Assembly: GCA_031553435.1 (NCBI GenBank)
Contig: JAVBLQ010000007.1
Location: forward strand, 14,112 to 78,111
Origin: JAVBLQ01 sp031553435
Lineage (GTDB): Bacteria > Bacteroidota > Bacteroidia > Bacteroidales > Azobacteroidaceae
Direction of reading: 5' to 3'
Length of the DNA stretch: 64,000 bases
Below the pieces are notes generated by a model that ran no database searches, was not told the DNA's origin, and saw nothing but the letters and a program-made list of their open reading frames with translations. The position numbers and the translations under genes were made by a program. The number at the start of each line of letters is the position of its first letter. Within the stretch, counting starts at the first letter, position 1. This document shows, in pieces, positions 45,781-53,813 of this stretch.

Positions 45781-46692
45781 TTAATTTGTGTATATATCAA
45801 TTTCTTCTTTATCCATATTTTTTGGAGAATTATTTTCTTGTTCCTGAACTCTTTTAGCAATAATACTATGCTTTTCTTTAATCTTATTTTCCGAAATACT
45901 TAATTCATAATCAATGTATTTCCTGGGATGAAAAAAAGAAGGTTTCACATAAAATATCCATTTATAGATTTCATGTTCATTGCTGACTTCTATCGGAGTT
46001 AACGGAAATTTGGTATTATAGTCTGCCAAACATTTCTGGAACCATTTTCCGAATGGCATGTTGTCAGGAGCTTTGGCTTTGATTTTTGATGGCGTAGTAT
46101 CATTTGCATTTTTGAAAAGTTCTAATTCCATAATAAGCAGGTTATTATAGTCCATCATTTCGAACGATGACAAATCTTCGGATGACGAAAATTCCCATTC
46201 TTTGTATATTTCCAAAGGAATTTCCATATATTTCTGATAAGTTTGCATGTATAATGAAGGAAATATAAAGGTCGATAAACAGGTACAAGCCCATAATCCA
46301 TATTGCAATTCATTACAAAGATTAAATATCAAAGAAAAAAATGCAGATCCGATGAACATCATCAAAAAACAAATGAAAAACTCCATCAGATAAGATTTGT
46401 TTTTTTTCATATCAGGAAAAAAATATCCGAGCCATTTTGCATTATACCAGCCTAATACCAAATAAAATACGGATAATAAAATATAAACTGACGGCATGAA
46501 CCAATAATTTATAAATCCGAATAAAGCCGGTAACGATAGTAACACGGAAGTGAGTAATATATAGAATGTTAATTTCTTATTTTTTAAAAGCTTGTTTTTC
46601 TTGGCAAGAAACACTGCTATGAAACAGAAAAGTATCGCCAGAAGGGGCATTAACAAATAAGATGTCAGGAATTTTAATGCGAAAACACTCAT
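45781..46692 (-). CDS. tssN: T6SSiii membrane protein TssN
   Basis: A 303-residue protein whose first half has about five transmembrane helices (near residues 8-30, 42-62, 68-85, 108-130, 132-150). The second half is cytoplasmic, beginning near YKEWEF and including MPFGKWFQKCLADYN. Bacteroidota T6SSs replace TssJLM with a TssNQOPR membrane complex, and TssN connects it to the baseplate. The position between tssF and tssK fits this. The assignment is by topology and context rather than by a strong motif. Confidence 0.78.
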   Translation of the reverse strand: MSVFALKFLTSYLLMPLLAILFCFIAVFLAKKNKLLKNKKLTFYILLTSVLLSLPALFGFINYWFMPSVYILLSVFYLVLGWYNAKWLGYFFPDMKKNKSYLMEFFICFLMMFIGSAFFSLIFNLCNELQYGLWACTCLSTFIFPSLYMQTYQKYMEIPLEIYKEWEFSSSEDLSSFEMMDYNNLLIMELELFKNANDTTPSKIKAKAPDNMPFGKWFQKCLADYNTKFPLTPIEVSNEHEIYKWIFYVKPSFFHPRKYIDYELSISENKIKEKHSIIAKRVQEQENNSPKNMDKEEIDIYTN

Positions 46693-46702
46693 AATTATAG
46701 AA

Positions 46703-48541
46703 TTATTTGTTTACGAAAATCCGATAGTTAAAATCTTCGGGTGATTTCTTTATCAATTGGTTGAATAATTTGTTTTTTACTTCTTGTTCTGTTGAGAATA
46801 AAATGAAATTGGGTTTAAGATCAACAAAAACATCGATTGTCCGGATCAAACCTTCTTTGGGTCTGTGGCTTACCTGTACTCCTTTTTTTACATCAACATT
46901 TGAGATAACATCGCCGAATTCGGAATAGCAGAAATTAATGACATCTTCTGTTGTATAAATCCTGTCTCGCGAAGAGAGTATGTATTTATACATATCTAAT
47001 GTCCTGTTAGACTTGGGAATACTTTTTCCTCCTATACTCGGTGTTAAAGAAAATACCGGATTGGAGTTTAAAAATGTACCATTAGAAGGTTTGAACAAAG
47101 TTCCGGCTTTGATATTATTTGTTAATTCACAATTTGATACCCAATAATCTATATAAATAGTTTCTCCGGTTTCTTCGGAATCGACGATCAGATAGGAAGG
47201 AACTTCACGATTGGCATTGATTTCCGCCAACCGGTGCTCCATTGAAGAAATCAGATTTTTTAAATCAGTGATCATTCCGGTCAGAAATCCTTTGCCTACC
47301 ATTGAAAAAGCAGCGCTTTCGTCCCTGAGTAAGTCTATCAGATTGGAAACATATTCTTTGGCGTTCCGTATGTCGAAACGTTCGATTCCGCCTCGTTTTA
47401 CGGAATATGTTCCGTATTTATGTGTTTCCGAATCATGAAAAGGCAACTCTTCATAAATCCTATTTTGTGAGTCGGAAACGGATTTAACCGATAAAAAATG
47501 TTCTCCAGGATTGCTGCTGAGAGGTATGATGTTCGTTATTTTGTCTGTTTTTACGTGTTGCGTGTAGAGATTTTTATTCGCTACAGGGAATGTATTGATA
47601 GAGACCGTAATATTTTCCAATATATTTTCATCAAAATTAGGAGGAAAAGTCACTTTCAGCCAATATAAAGATTCCTGTATTTGTGAAATTATATCATTTG
47701 AAAAAAGATTTTTTATTTCGTCCGGAAATACTTTTGGGTTTGAAGTTTCCGTATTCAAATTGTCATTTATTGTAATATATTGATAGTCATAATATTGTTT
47801 TATGCTTTTATCTGAAATAGAAGATAAATCATAATCGATAAGAAATGACTTATTTTTATTGTCCGTTTCGTTTTGAGAACTATAAATACCCGAAGATATT
47901 TTAAGCGGATTCCTTTCGAATTCCCAACGCGTAAATGGTAAAAGATGGAGAAACTCGTTTTTGTTTTCCGTATTTAAAAAATCAAAATAAAAAGATAAAT
48001 TTTTTACATTTTTGATAGAGGAATCCAGTTCCAATCCGATCCAGATAATTTTTGATAATTCTTCGGATCTGACTATGCTACGGGTGTAGATTTCTTTATT
48101 TTGATAAGGATCGATTATGTAAATACTTCTTCCACAGACTAAATATTTAACATACCCTTTGACTAATGAAAATGTATCGACAGGATAAAAACTCACCTGA
48201 ATTTTATGTTTCAGGTTAAAAGACGGGTCATTATAATAAAAGCCTGTTGTTTTGTCGACATTGACGTGTGTATCAACCGGCTGTGCATGTAATATCATAT
48301 GTGAAGGACGCGCAGCCATCAGAATATCCGGAGTCAGTAAACGGGCGATTCGTTCCAGCATGCGTATTTCTACGTTATTAATCTCATTGGATAACCGGTA
48401 TATTTCACTGGCTAATGATTCGATTAATAATTTGACTAAGGGATCTAAATTTTCGACATTACTAATACCCCAAAAATTCGTCGCATTTTTATACATGCGG
48501 TCTTTGATATTTTCTTTATGATATATTCTTTTGTTCTCCAT
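46703..48541 (-). CDS. tssF: T6SS baseplate protein TssF
   Basis: A 612-residue protein, the main wedge component of the baseplate. The N-terminal block DPLVKLLIESLASEIYRLSNEINN...RMLERIARLLTPDILMAARPSHMILHAQP is the classical TssF opening. The C-terminal region includes YILSSRDRIYTTEDVINFCYSEFGD. It is separated from tssE by a 119-bp gap that holds a hairpin, and from tssN by 10 bp. Confidence 0.9.
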   Translation of the reverse strand: MENKRIYHKENIKDRMYKNATNFWGISNVENLDPLVKLLIESLASEIYRLSNEINNVEIRMLERIARLLTPDILMAARPSHMILHAQPVDTHVNVDKTTGFYYNDPSFNLKHKIQVSFYPVDTFSLVKGYVKYLVCGRSIYIIDPYQNKEIYTRSIVRSEELSKIIWIGLELDSSIKNVKNLSFYFDFLNTENKNEFLHLLPFTRWEFERNPLKISSGIYSSQNETDNKNKSFLIDYDLSSISDKSIKQYYDYQYITINDNLNTETSNPKVFPDEIKNLFSNDIISQIQESLYWLKVTFPPNFDENILENITVSINTFPVANKNLYTQHVKTDKITNIIPLSSNPGEHFLSVKSVSDSQNRIYEELPFHDSETHKYGTYSVKRGGIERFDIRNAKEYVSNLIDLLRDESAAFSMVGKGFLTGMITDLKNLISSMEHRLAEINANREVPSYLIVDSEETGETIYIDYWVSNCELTNNIKAGTLFKPSNGTFLNSNPVFSLTPSIGGKSIPKSNRTLDMYKYILSSRDRIYTTEDVINFCYSEFGDVISNVDVKKGVQVSHRPKEGLIRTIDVFVDLKPNFILFSTEQEVKNKLFNQLIKKSPEDFNYRIFVNK

Positions 48542-48581
48542 CTTAAAGATATTTACTGTTTAAATTTTAATTGTGGCCAAT

Positions 48582-48664
48582 ATGAAAGTGAATGGTGAAT
48601 AAAACTCGAAATCTGCAATTCACAAGGAACGAAGCGACCTTCACATTTCACCATTCACTTTCAT
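48582..48664. repeat. Short-word hairpin inside the T6SS operon, word ATGAAAGTGAATGGTGAA
   Basis: ATGAAAGTGAATGGTGAA (48582-48599) pairs perfectly over 18 bp with 48647-48664. The loop contains CACAAGGAACGAAGCGACCTTCAC (48621-48644), almost the same as part of the 26761-26870 element by metK. The tssE stop codon is inside the right arm. It sits between tssE and tssF, so transcription probably has to pass through it. Confidence 0.85.
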
Positions 48665-49068
48665 TTAGAAGATAAAGGTTCTAAATACAATGAATAATAA
48701 AAACAACACCTGGTTCCGGTACTGACAATTTTCGCATCGATACGGATATCAACTTTTGTCCTTTTTTTAATATCGGAAATGTGAATGCTTGGTTCTACCT
48801 CACAAATTCTGGATTCATACTTTTTTACTGCATCCCCGACGAATTTGATGAATTGTTTCTCCCAAATTGATTTTGAAACAATTTTTTCGAAGTCCAGATC
48901 CCAGATTTGACAACCAAATTCAGGATCATATTTATGTTCTCCCGGACAAGTCGTGATGATCATTTCTATATTCTGATCTATAGACTCTTTTTCATTACAC
49001 TTTGAAAGATTCCGGATATTACTTTCAAACATGCGTACGAAATCTAATGGTAATTTGTAAGGATCCAC
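48661..49068 (-). CDS. tssE: T6SS baseplate protein TssE (gp25-like)
   Basis: A 135-residue protein of the gp25/lysozyme-like baseplate family. EMIITTCPGEHKYDPEFGCQIWDLDFE corresponds to the family's core (sTrpGErpf.PdFGc.l.D). The family lacks lysozyme activity in T6SS. It is the first gene of the leftward operon and follows a good promoter box. Confidence 0.87.
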   Translation of the reverse strand: MDPYKLPLDFVRMFESNIRNLSKCNEKESIDQNIEMIITTCPGEHKYDPEFGCQIWDLDFEKIVSKSIWEKQFIKFVGDAVKKYESRICEVEPSIHISDIKKRTKVDIRIDAKIVSTGTRCCFYYSLYLEPLSSK

Positions 49069-49109
49069 AATATTTTTTTTAGAATTATTGTTTTTTCACA
49101 TTAATAGCA

Positions 49110-49117
49110 CAAATGTA
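49110..49117 (-). promoter_or_regulatory. Probable -7 box of the tssE operon
   Basis: TACATTTG on the minus strand, 42 nt upstream of the tssE ATG. A TTTG lies 22 nt further upstream. Confidence 0.5.
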
Positions 49118-49147
49118 TGGAAAAAATTCGTAACTTGCGCAAAATTT

Positions 49148-49237
49148 ATGCAAATATTTATTTTAAAAACAGTTTTATTGTTAGTTTTAATTATATTTTC
49201 AATCGGATTAGTTGTATTTTTTTATATAATTAATTGA
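49148..49237 (+). CDS. Possible 29-residue hydrophobic peptide
   Basis: The ATG at 49148 opens a frame of MQIFILKTVLLLVLIIFSIG followed by LVVFFYIIN and TGA. It would be a single membrane helix with a Lys near the N-terminus. It lies in the 318-bp divergent T6SS gap and points towards the membrane-complex operon. The DNA is so AT-rich that a hydrophobic frame could arise by chance, and I see no promoter of standard form, so I keep this at low confidence. Confidence 0.3.
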   Translation: MQIFILKTVLLLVLIIFSIGLVVFFYIIN

Positions 49238-49244
49238 TTAATAG

Positions 49245-49356
49245 TATTATAAAATAATTATTATTAACAATGGTCATTTTATAATAAATAACAATCTATA
49301 TGTTATAAAATATTTTATTCAAATTAAATACACATATATTTTTATCATTATAAAAT
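49245..49356. promoter_or_regulatory. Cluster of TTATAAAAT boxes in the divergent T6SS gap
   Basis: ATTATAAAAT occurs at 49246-49255 and 49347-49356, TTATAAAAT at 49303-49311, and the reverse complement ATTTTATAAT at 49276-49285. The first and third-listed forms make a 10-bp inverted repeat. The region is almost pure A/T, and no TAnnTTTG box is seen before the rightward operon. Confidence 0.35.
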
Positions 49357-49386
49357 AAATAAAAACAAATTATATTATAATAAAAA

Positions 49387-49890
49387 ATGAAATCAAAAAA
49401 CAATCAAGATGTTAGACAAGCGATTCTTCAATTCTCTTATTATCTGATTGCGTTGGTATTTTTAGCCGTCTGCATCTTTTCAGGATTTATGAAAACATCA
49501 TCTGTGGAGGTTGATAAAATATTAGCCAAGACACAGGAATACGATCACATCCGGGTCAAACAAATTGACTTGACGGAAAGTATGGATACCTTATATTTTT
49601 ATACGAGTCTTTTAAATCCTGACCGGAAAATCTATAATACACAGATGTACAACGTAATCAGTCAGAGAAAACAACTTTTTCTGGAAACAACTTCAGGCAT
49701 GAACGAGAAAGATTACCGGTTGTACAAAAAACTGGCCGGACAGATCAATACATTTTTAAGCATGAAAGACTCTATTTTTCAGGCTGCTTCGACTGAAGAA
49801 TTAGTGAGGATTGACTTATTGAGATGTATTTCGGATAATAAAAAAGTAACCAGAAGACTATCTGTTGAAGGAATTTCATTTGATAAATAA
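49387..49890 (+). CDS. T6SSiii membrane-complex protein, TssO/TssQ type
   Basis: A 167-residue protein with one N-terminal membrane helix (about residues 16-34, LIALVFLAVCIFSGF) and a long helical, probably periplasmic, remainder. It is the first gene of the rightward operon and has the size and topology of the TssO family. No canonical lipobox precedes its Cys, so a lipoprotein-type TssQ is not supported. The next gene has the same layout, so the two are probably the O and Q members of the TssNQOPR complex. Which is which is not settled here. Confidence 0.65.
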   Translation: MKSKNNQDVRQAILQFSYYLIALVFLAVCIFSGFMKTSSVEVDKILAKTQEYDHIRVKQIDLTESMDTLYFYTSLLNPDRKIYNTQMYNVISQRKQLFLETTSGMNEKDYRLYKKLAGQINTFLSMKDSIFQAASTEELVRIDLLRCISDNKKVTRRLSVEGISFDK

Positions 49891-49895
49891 TAGTT

Positions 49896-50396
49896 ATGAA
49901 CGACACAATGAATCACAAGGAAAAAATAATAGGATTTATCTATGTTTCTCTGCTTTTTGCTTTTATAACAACAGTTTGTTGTTTGTTGATCTTTTACTAT
50001 AATTCAAATTTTCATTCATTTTCCCAGAAAGATTTTGCCATAAGTAAAATGGATAGAATCAAGGAATATCAGGATTCTCAGAACAAGGCCTCCGTAGTTG
50101 TTGATTCTCTTTACAACAAGATTAACCGTTATAATCCCGGAGTACATGCTGTGTATGAGGAAAATGATATCAAATTCATGATTAATGATTTGAAACAGGT
50201 TTATGAGTCTCATTCCTGGGATTCAAGATACAAATCATTTTTACATGTTTCCGAATTTTATAATATGTGGTTTATCGATAAAAAAGATCTCTGGAGTAAA
50301 AAGGACAATATTGTCCGGTTCAAAAAAAATCTGGAAGAATGTGAAATCGGATTGACCAATAAAAAATCGGATTTGAATTCTGCTGTAAAAAAATAA
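49896..50396 (+). CDS. tssO: T6SSiii membrane-complex protein TssO
   Basis: A 166-residue protein with one N-terminal helix (about residues 11-30, GFIYVSLLFAFITTVCCLLIFYY) and a periplasmic helical part (KMDRIKEYQ..., SLYNKINRYN, YNMWFIDKKDLWSKKDNI). The pattern fits the TssO family of Bacteroidota T6SSs. It is 5 bp from the gene before and 8 bp from the gene after, so all belong to one operon. Confidence 0.7.
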   Translation: MNDTMNHKEKIIGFIYVSLLFAFITTVCCLLIFYYNSNFHSFSQKDFAISKMDRIKEYQDSQNKASVVVDSLYNKINRYNPGVHAVYEENDIKFMINDLKQVYESHSWDSRYKSFLHVSEFYNMWFIDKKDLWSKKDNIVRFKKNLEECEIGLTNKKSDLNSAVKK

Positions 50397-50404
50397 ATGC
50401 TCGT

Positions 50405-51295
50405 ATGAAGAAAGTAAATAATTCAAAGATTTATATTATCATTCTTTCTGTCCTCTTTTGCATTATGATTGCTTATCTTATTCGTTATCTGTTCAGCAAA
50501 AGAGAAATTTATGCCTTTATTTCTTCTTATGAAATATATAAAGGAGAAAGTATTTCTTATTCCGACAGCACATTCAGAGCCAAAGACTGGCTTTGGGAGT
50601 TTGGAGACGGGAATGTTTCTTACGAGAAAGAAGGAAAATATAAATATACGGAAGTCGGGACTTACCAATTGCGTCTCACCGTTAATCAATCTCTCCGTAA
50701 AGAATTCATTATCAATGTAAGAACACCGGTAAAACTGGAACGGGACTCATTGATCAGGATTGAAGCCCCTCATCTGGCATTGCAAGATGAAATTTTGATT
50801 TTCAGAGGTATCGGTTTATCCAAAGAATGGAGGTGGTCGTTCGGCGAAACGGGAATCATTGATTCCAGAGAGCAAGTTGTGATGTATGCCTATAAACTGC
50901 CTGGTACTTATGAAGTTGAATTGATGACGGAAGATACCAAATATCCTATCAGGCATACCATCGAGATATTGCCCAAATATATGGAAAATGATACTACGGA
51001 TGTTCTCTCGTTGGTAGGAAATGATATCAGGGAACATCTTCAGGCTATCGTTGACGGAGAACCTTTTAATCCGCATTACAATCATATCATGACTAAATAT
51101 TTATGCAATAATCCGGATGTGCTTGTAACAATAAATAATGATAAAAAAAATGATTTTTACTCTTATTGCCAGGGTTTAAAAATTATTGGAAGAAAAAATA
51201 CGAATATTCTTGAAATCATTGTTGTTGTAGATGAAAACAGACCGGGTTGTTTGCAAAAACTATTTGTGATGCAAAATACGAGAAGCCAAAAGTAA
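50405..51295 (+). CDS. tssP: T6SSiii membrane-complex protein with two PKD-like domains, probable TssP
   Basis: A 296-residue protein with an N-terminal membrane helix (about residues 8-30). It has two PKD-like beta-sandwich modules with the WxFGDG hallmark: DWLWEFGDGNVSYEKEGKYKYTEVGTYQLRLTV near residues 60-92, and WRWSFGETG...YKLPGTYEVEL near 140-180. The last third (about 200-296) has no clear motif. Position between the TssO-type proteins and TssR fits TssP, which spans the periplasm in the TssNQOPR complex. Confidence 0.72.
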   Translation: MKKVNNSKIYIIILSVLFCIMIAYLIRYLFSKREIYAFISSYEIYKGESISYSDSTFRAKDWLWEFGDGNVSYEKEGKYKYTEVGTYQLRLTVNQSLRKEFIINVRTPVKLERDSLIRIEAPHLALQDEILIFRGIGLSKEWRWSFGETGIIDSREQVVMYAYKLPGTYEVELMTEDTKYPIRHTIEILPKYMENDTTDVLSLVGNDIREHLQAIVDGEPFNPHYNHIMTKYLCNNPDVLVTINNDKKNDFYSYCQGLKIIGRKNTNILEIIVVVDENRPGCLQKLFVMQNTRSQK

Positions 51296-51317
51296 ACTTT
51301 CAATCAGCTATTATTCT

Positions 51318-53795
51318 ATGTCAAGTAAAAATTATTTGTTAATCATTATGTCGTTTCTCTTATTTTCTTCGTGTGGAACCATTAATTTTTTTACCCGTCT
51401 GAAAAAAATACCGAGAGAATACAGCCTTAATTATTGCGGAGAGGAAATCAAAGCTCTTGAAACAGATCTGAATAAACAAGTCTGGATTGTATTTTCAGAC
51501 CGGGAAAATAATTCAACTTACCAAAATCCGGGGGGTAAAGTAAAACTGAAACCTGTTGGATTTTTAGATGCATTCCTGGTGATCAAAGAAAAAAAAGATT
51601 ATTTGCAGTTGATAAAATATGATCCGGAAATTACAGGAAATAACATGCTTGCTTCCCGAATAAAAAATAAGAAAAAAGTAGAATATTACGGATGGATGCA
51701 TAAATCACAACTGTTACTTACACGACAATCGATAACAGATATTGCTACAGGATTTAAGAATAAGCAAATCAGTATAATAACGGATACTACAACTTTAGAA
51801 AAACCATATTTGTTTTTTGCCGACAGCCGGATCCGGTTGTTTAAAGACCCGGATTTGAGGACTGATAACGGAAAAATGCCACTTTACAGTATTTTATATA
51901 CACTCAAAACTTCCGAAGACAAACAAAAGATTTTGGTGGCGAAAAAAACGACAATTTCGCCTGATAGCACTTCTTCCGAAATTCTGGGATGGGTACATTC
52001 ATCTTTAGTCAGAGATGTTAGCCCCAGATTATTTGTGGATTTAAAATCCATATCCCCTGATACACTTTTGGAGTTTCAGGATAAACTTCAGTTGAATACA
52101 TTTAAACTTTCTTCTTGGAATTTGGATAGAGGACTGCATTTTGGACAGTTGCATCCTGAAGTAAAATACAATCCGGTTCTTTCTTATTCACGAAAACCAA
52201 CTTCGGTGAACTTCAAAATAGGTGTTTTGGGTCAGGTGGTCGAACAGGAGAATAATTATGTATTTAATGTCAACGGAAACAAAATTATGTACAATCGCTT
52301 CAAAGAACTTGAAGTAGAGTTGAAAAAACTGAATATGCTTTTTGTTTTTGAAGCTAGGGAATCAGTAATTGAAAAATATAACGAAATAATCAATGCCATT
52401 CAAAATCTACAACCTTTATTTGAAAAAGAAAATGATGATTTTAGTTATCGTTTCGGAGCTGTAGTCCCTGTCAAGGGAAAAAATTCCGGACCGGCTCCGA
52501 ATATTTTGACTAAAGGAATGAGCAATAGTTTTACGGAAATTTTAGACTTCCTTATTTCACAGGCTGATACCACCAACAAATTACAGCCGCTTTCCCCTCA
52601 AAATGCCTGGAATTGTTTGAGAAAAGGGATTCATATGATAGAGCCTTACAAAGACGAAACAAATGTGGTGGTTATTATCGGAGAAGACGGATATTCCGAA
52701 TGGGCAGATTCGGTATTGGTTCGTAAGATGGCAGCAGCTAATTGTCGTATTCTGGGCTATCAGTTTCATAGTAAAACAAATAATGAGGGTAACAATTTTG
52801 TCTTGCAAATAACCAATATGATTGAGCATTGTGCTTCACGGGAGGCGTATTTTAAACGCGAAAAAATTGTTTATGCTGATCAACTGAGACCTATGAATAA
52901 TTACAAGGAAAAATCGAAAAATATTTATGCTTTGGATTTTCCTGACCGGAGTATGACTCAGGGATGGATCCTTTTTCCTGAAAAAAATAAGACATTGCCC
53001 TTGGATATTCTTGCCAATAGTATTGATTCGCTGGTGACGGAAGTGAAATGGGATAACAATAACCTGATCAATAGCCTGTATAAATCGTTTAACACTGTCG
53101 GAAATCATCGCCATCAATATGATTCGATATTTGTTAAATACAACCGGATGTTGCCAAACAAAGTATTGAAAAAAGAATTTACAAAAAATTTCAATCAGGA
53201 ATTACCTTTCTGGTATCTCCCTTCTTTGAAAGTGAATATGCCTGATTCTATCGATAGGGAGTTAAAATATTATTTGTTGTTATCAAAAGATGAGCTGGAA
53301 GAGTTGAGACAATTTATAAGTACCCTTTCAGCTAATGATGTTGATTATCAATACAAAGGAAGAGAAAAGAAAACGAAGAAATCTTGTAATTGTCCGGATG
53401 ATGATTTTTTTGATCATATCGATACTAAAGTCGATTCTGTTGGTGGCAGAAAATATATGAGTACCAGAAATATCCGTAAAAAATTACAGGAATTTTACTA
53501 CAGAGAATTGAAGTCCTGCAAATTATGCAAGATCAGCACTTCGACGATCAGGCAATATTCTCTGGCCGAAGCTCAACGGCAAATTACCGGTTGTCCGAGC
53601 TATAGTCCGATACTTCAAATGTACCTTGTGGGTAACATCAGGCAAAAAAACTGTTTAACGGATCCTGAATTAGATGCATTAATCACTTATTTCAAAAAGA
53701 AAAAAGAAGAATTGGATAGATATCTGATTAGTACAGAAAAATTTGAATCTAATGGGCAGACTTATTATTGGATCAGTCAGAGTTTGTTGCCGTGA
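51318..53795 (+). CDS. tssR: T6SSiii outer-membrane lipoprotein TssR
   Basis: An 825-residue protein with a lipoprotein signal (LLIIMSFLLFSSC, Cys19). The middle contains a vWA-like segment (NVVVIIGEDGYSEWADSVLVRKMAAANCRILGYQF, about residues 455-490). The C-terminal part has CNCPDDDFFDH and SCKLCKIS cysteine pairs, possibly disulfide-forming. Its size and place at the end of the operon match TssR. It is followed directly by folC on the other strand, so no further T6SS gene is present on this side. Confidence 0.82.
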   Translation: MSSKNYLLIIMSFLLFSSCGTINFFTRLKKIPREYSLNYCGEEIKALETDLNKQVWIVFSDRENNSTYQNPGGKVKLKPVGFLDAFLVIKEKKDYLQLIKYDPEITGNNMLASRIKNKKKVEYYGWMHKSQLLLTRQSITDIATGFKNKQISIITDTTTLEKPYLFFADSRIRLFKDPDLRTDNGKMPLYSILYTLKTSEDKQKILVAKKTTISPDSTSSEILGWVHSSLVRDVSPRLFVDLKSISPDTLLEFQDKLQLNTFKLSSWNLDRGLHFGQLHPEVKYNPVLSYSRKPTSVNFKIGVLGQVVEQENNYVFNVNGNKIMYNRFKELEVELKKLNMLFVFEARESVIEKYNEIINAIQNLQPLFEKENDDFSYRFGAVVPVKGKNSGPAPNILTKGMSNSFTEILDFLISQADTTNKLQPLSPQNAWNCLRKGIHMIEPYKDETNVVVIIGEDGYSEWADSVLVRKMAAANCRILGYQFHSKTNNEGNNFVLQITNMIEHCASREAYFKREKIVYADQLRPMNNYKEKSKNIYALDFPDRSMTQGWILFPEKNKTLPLDILANSIDSLVTEVKWDNNNLINSLYKSFNTVGNHRHQYDSIFVKYNRMLPNKVLKKEFTKNFNQELPFWYLPSLKVNMPDSIDRELKYYLLLSKDELEELRQFISTLSANDVDYQYKGREKKTKKSCNCPDDDFFDHIDTKVDSVGGRKYMSTRNIRKKLQEFYYRELKSCKLCKISTSTIRQYSLAEAQRQITGCPSYSPILQMYLVGNIRQKNCLTDPELDALITYFKKKKEELDRYLISTEKFESNGQTYYWISQSLLP

Positions 53796-53813
53796 AGTGG
53801 TTACGGGTTACAT

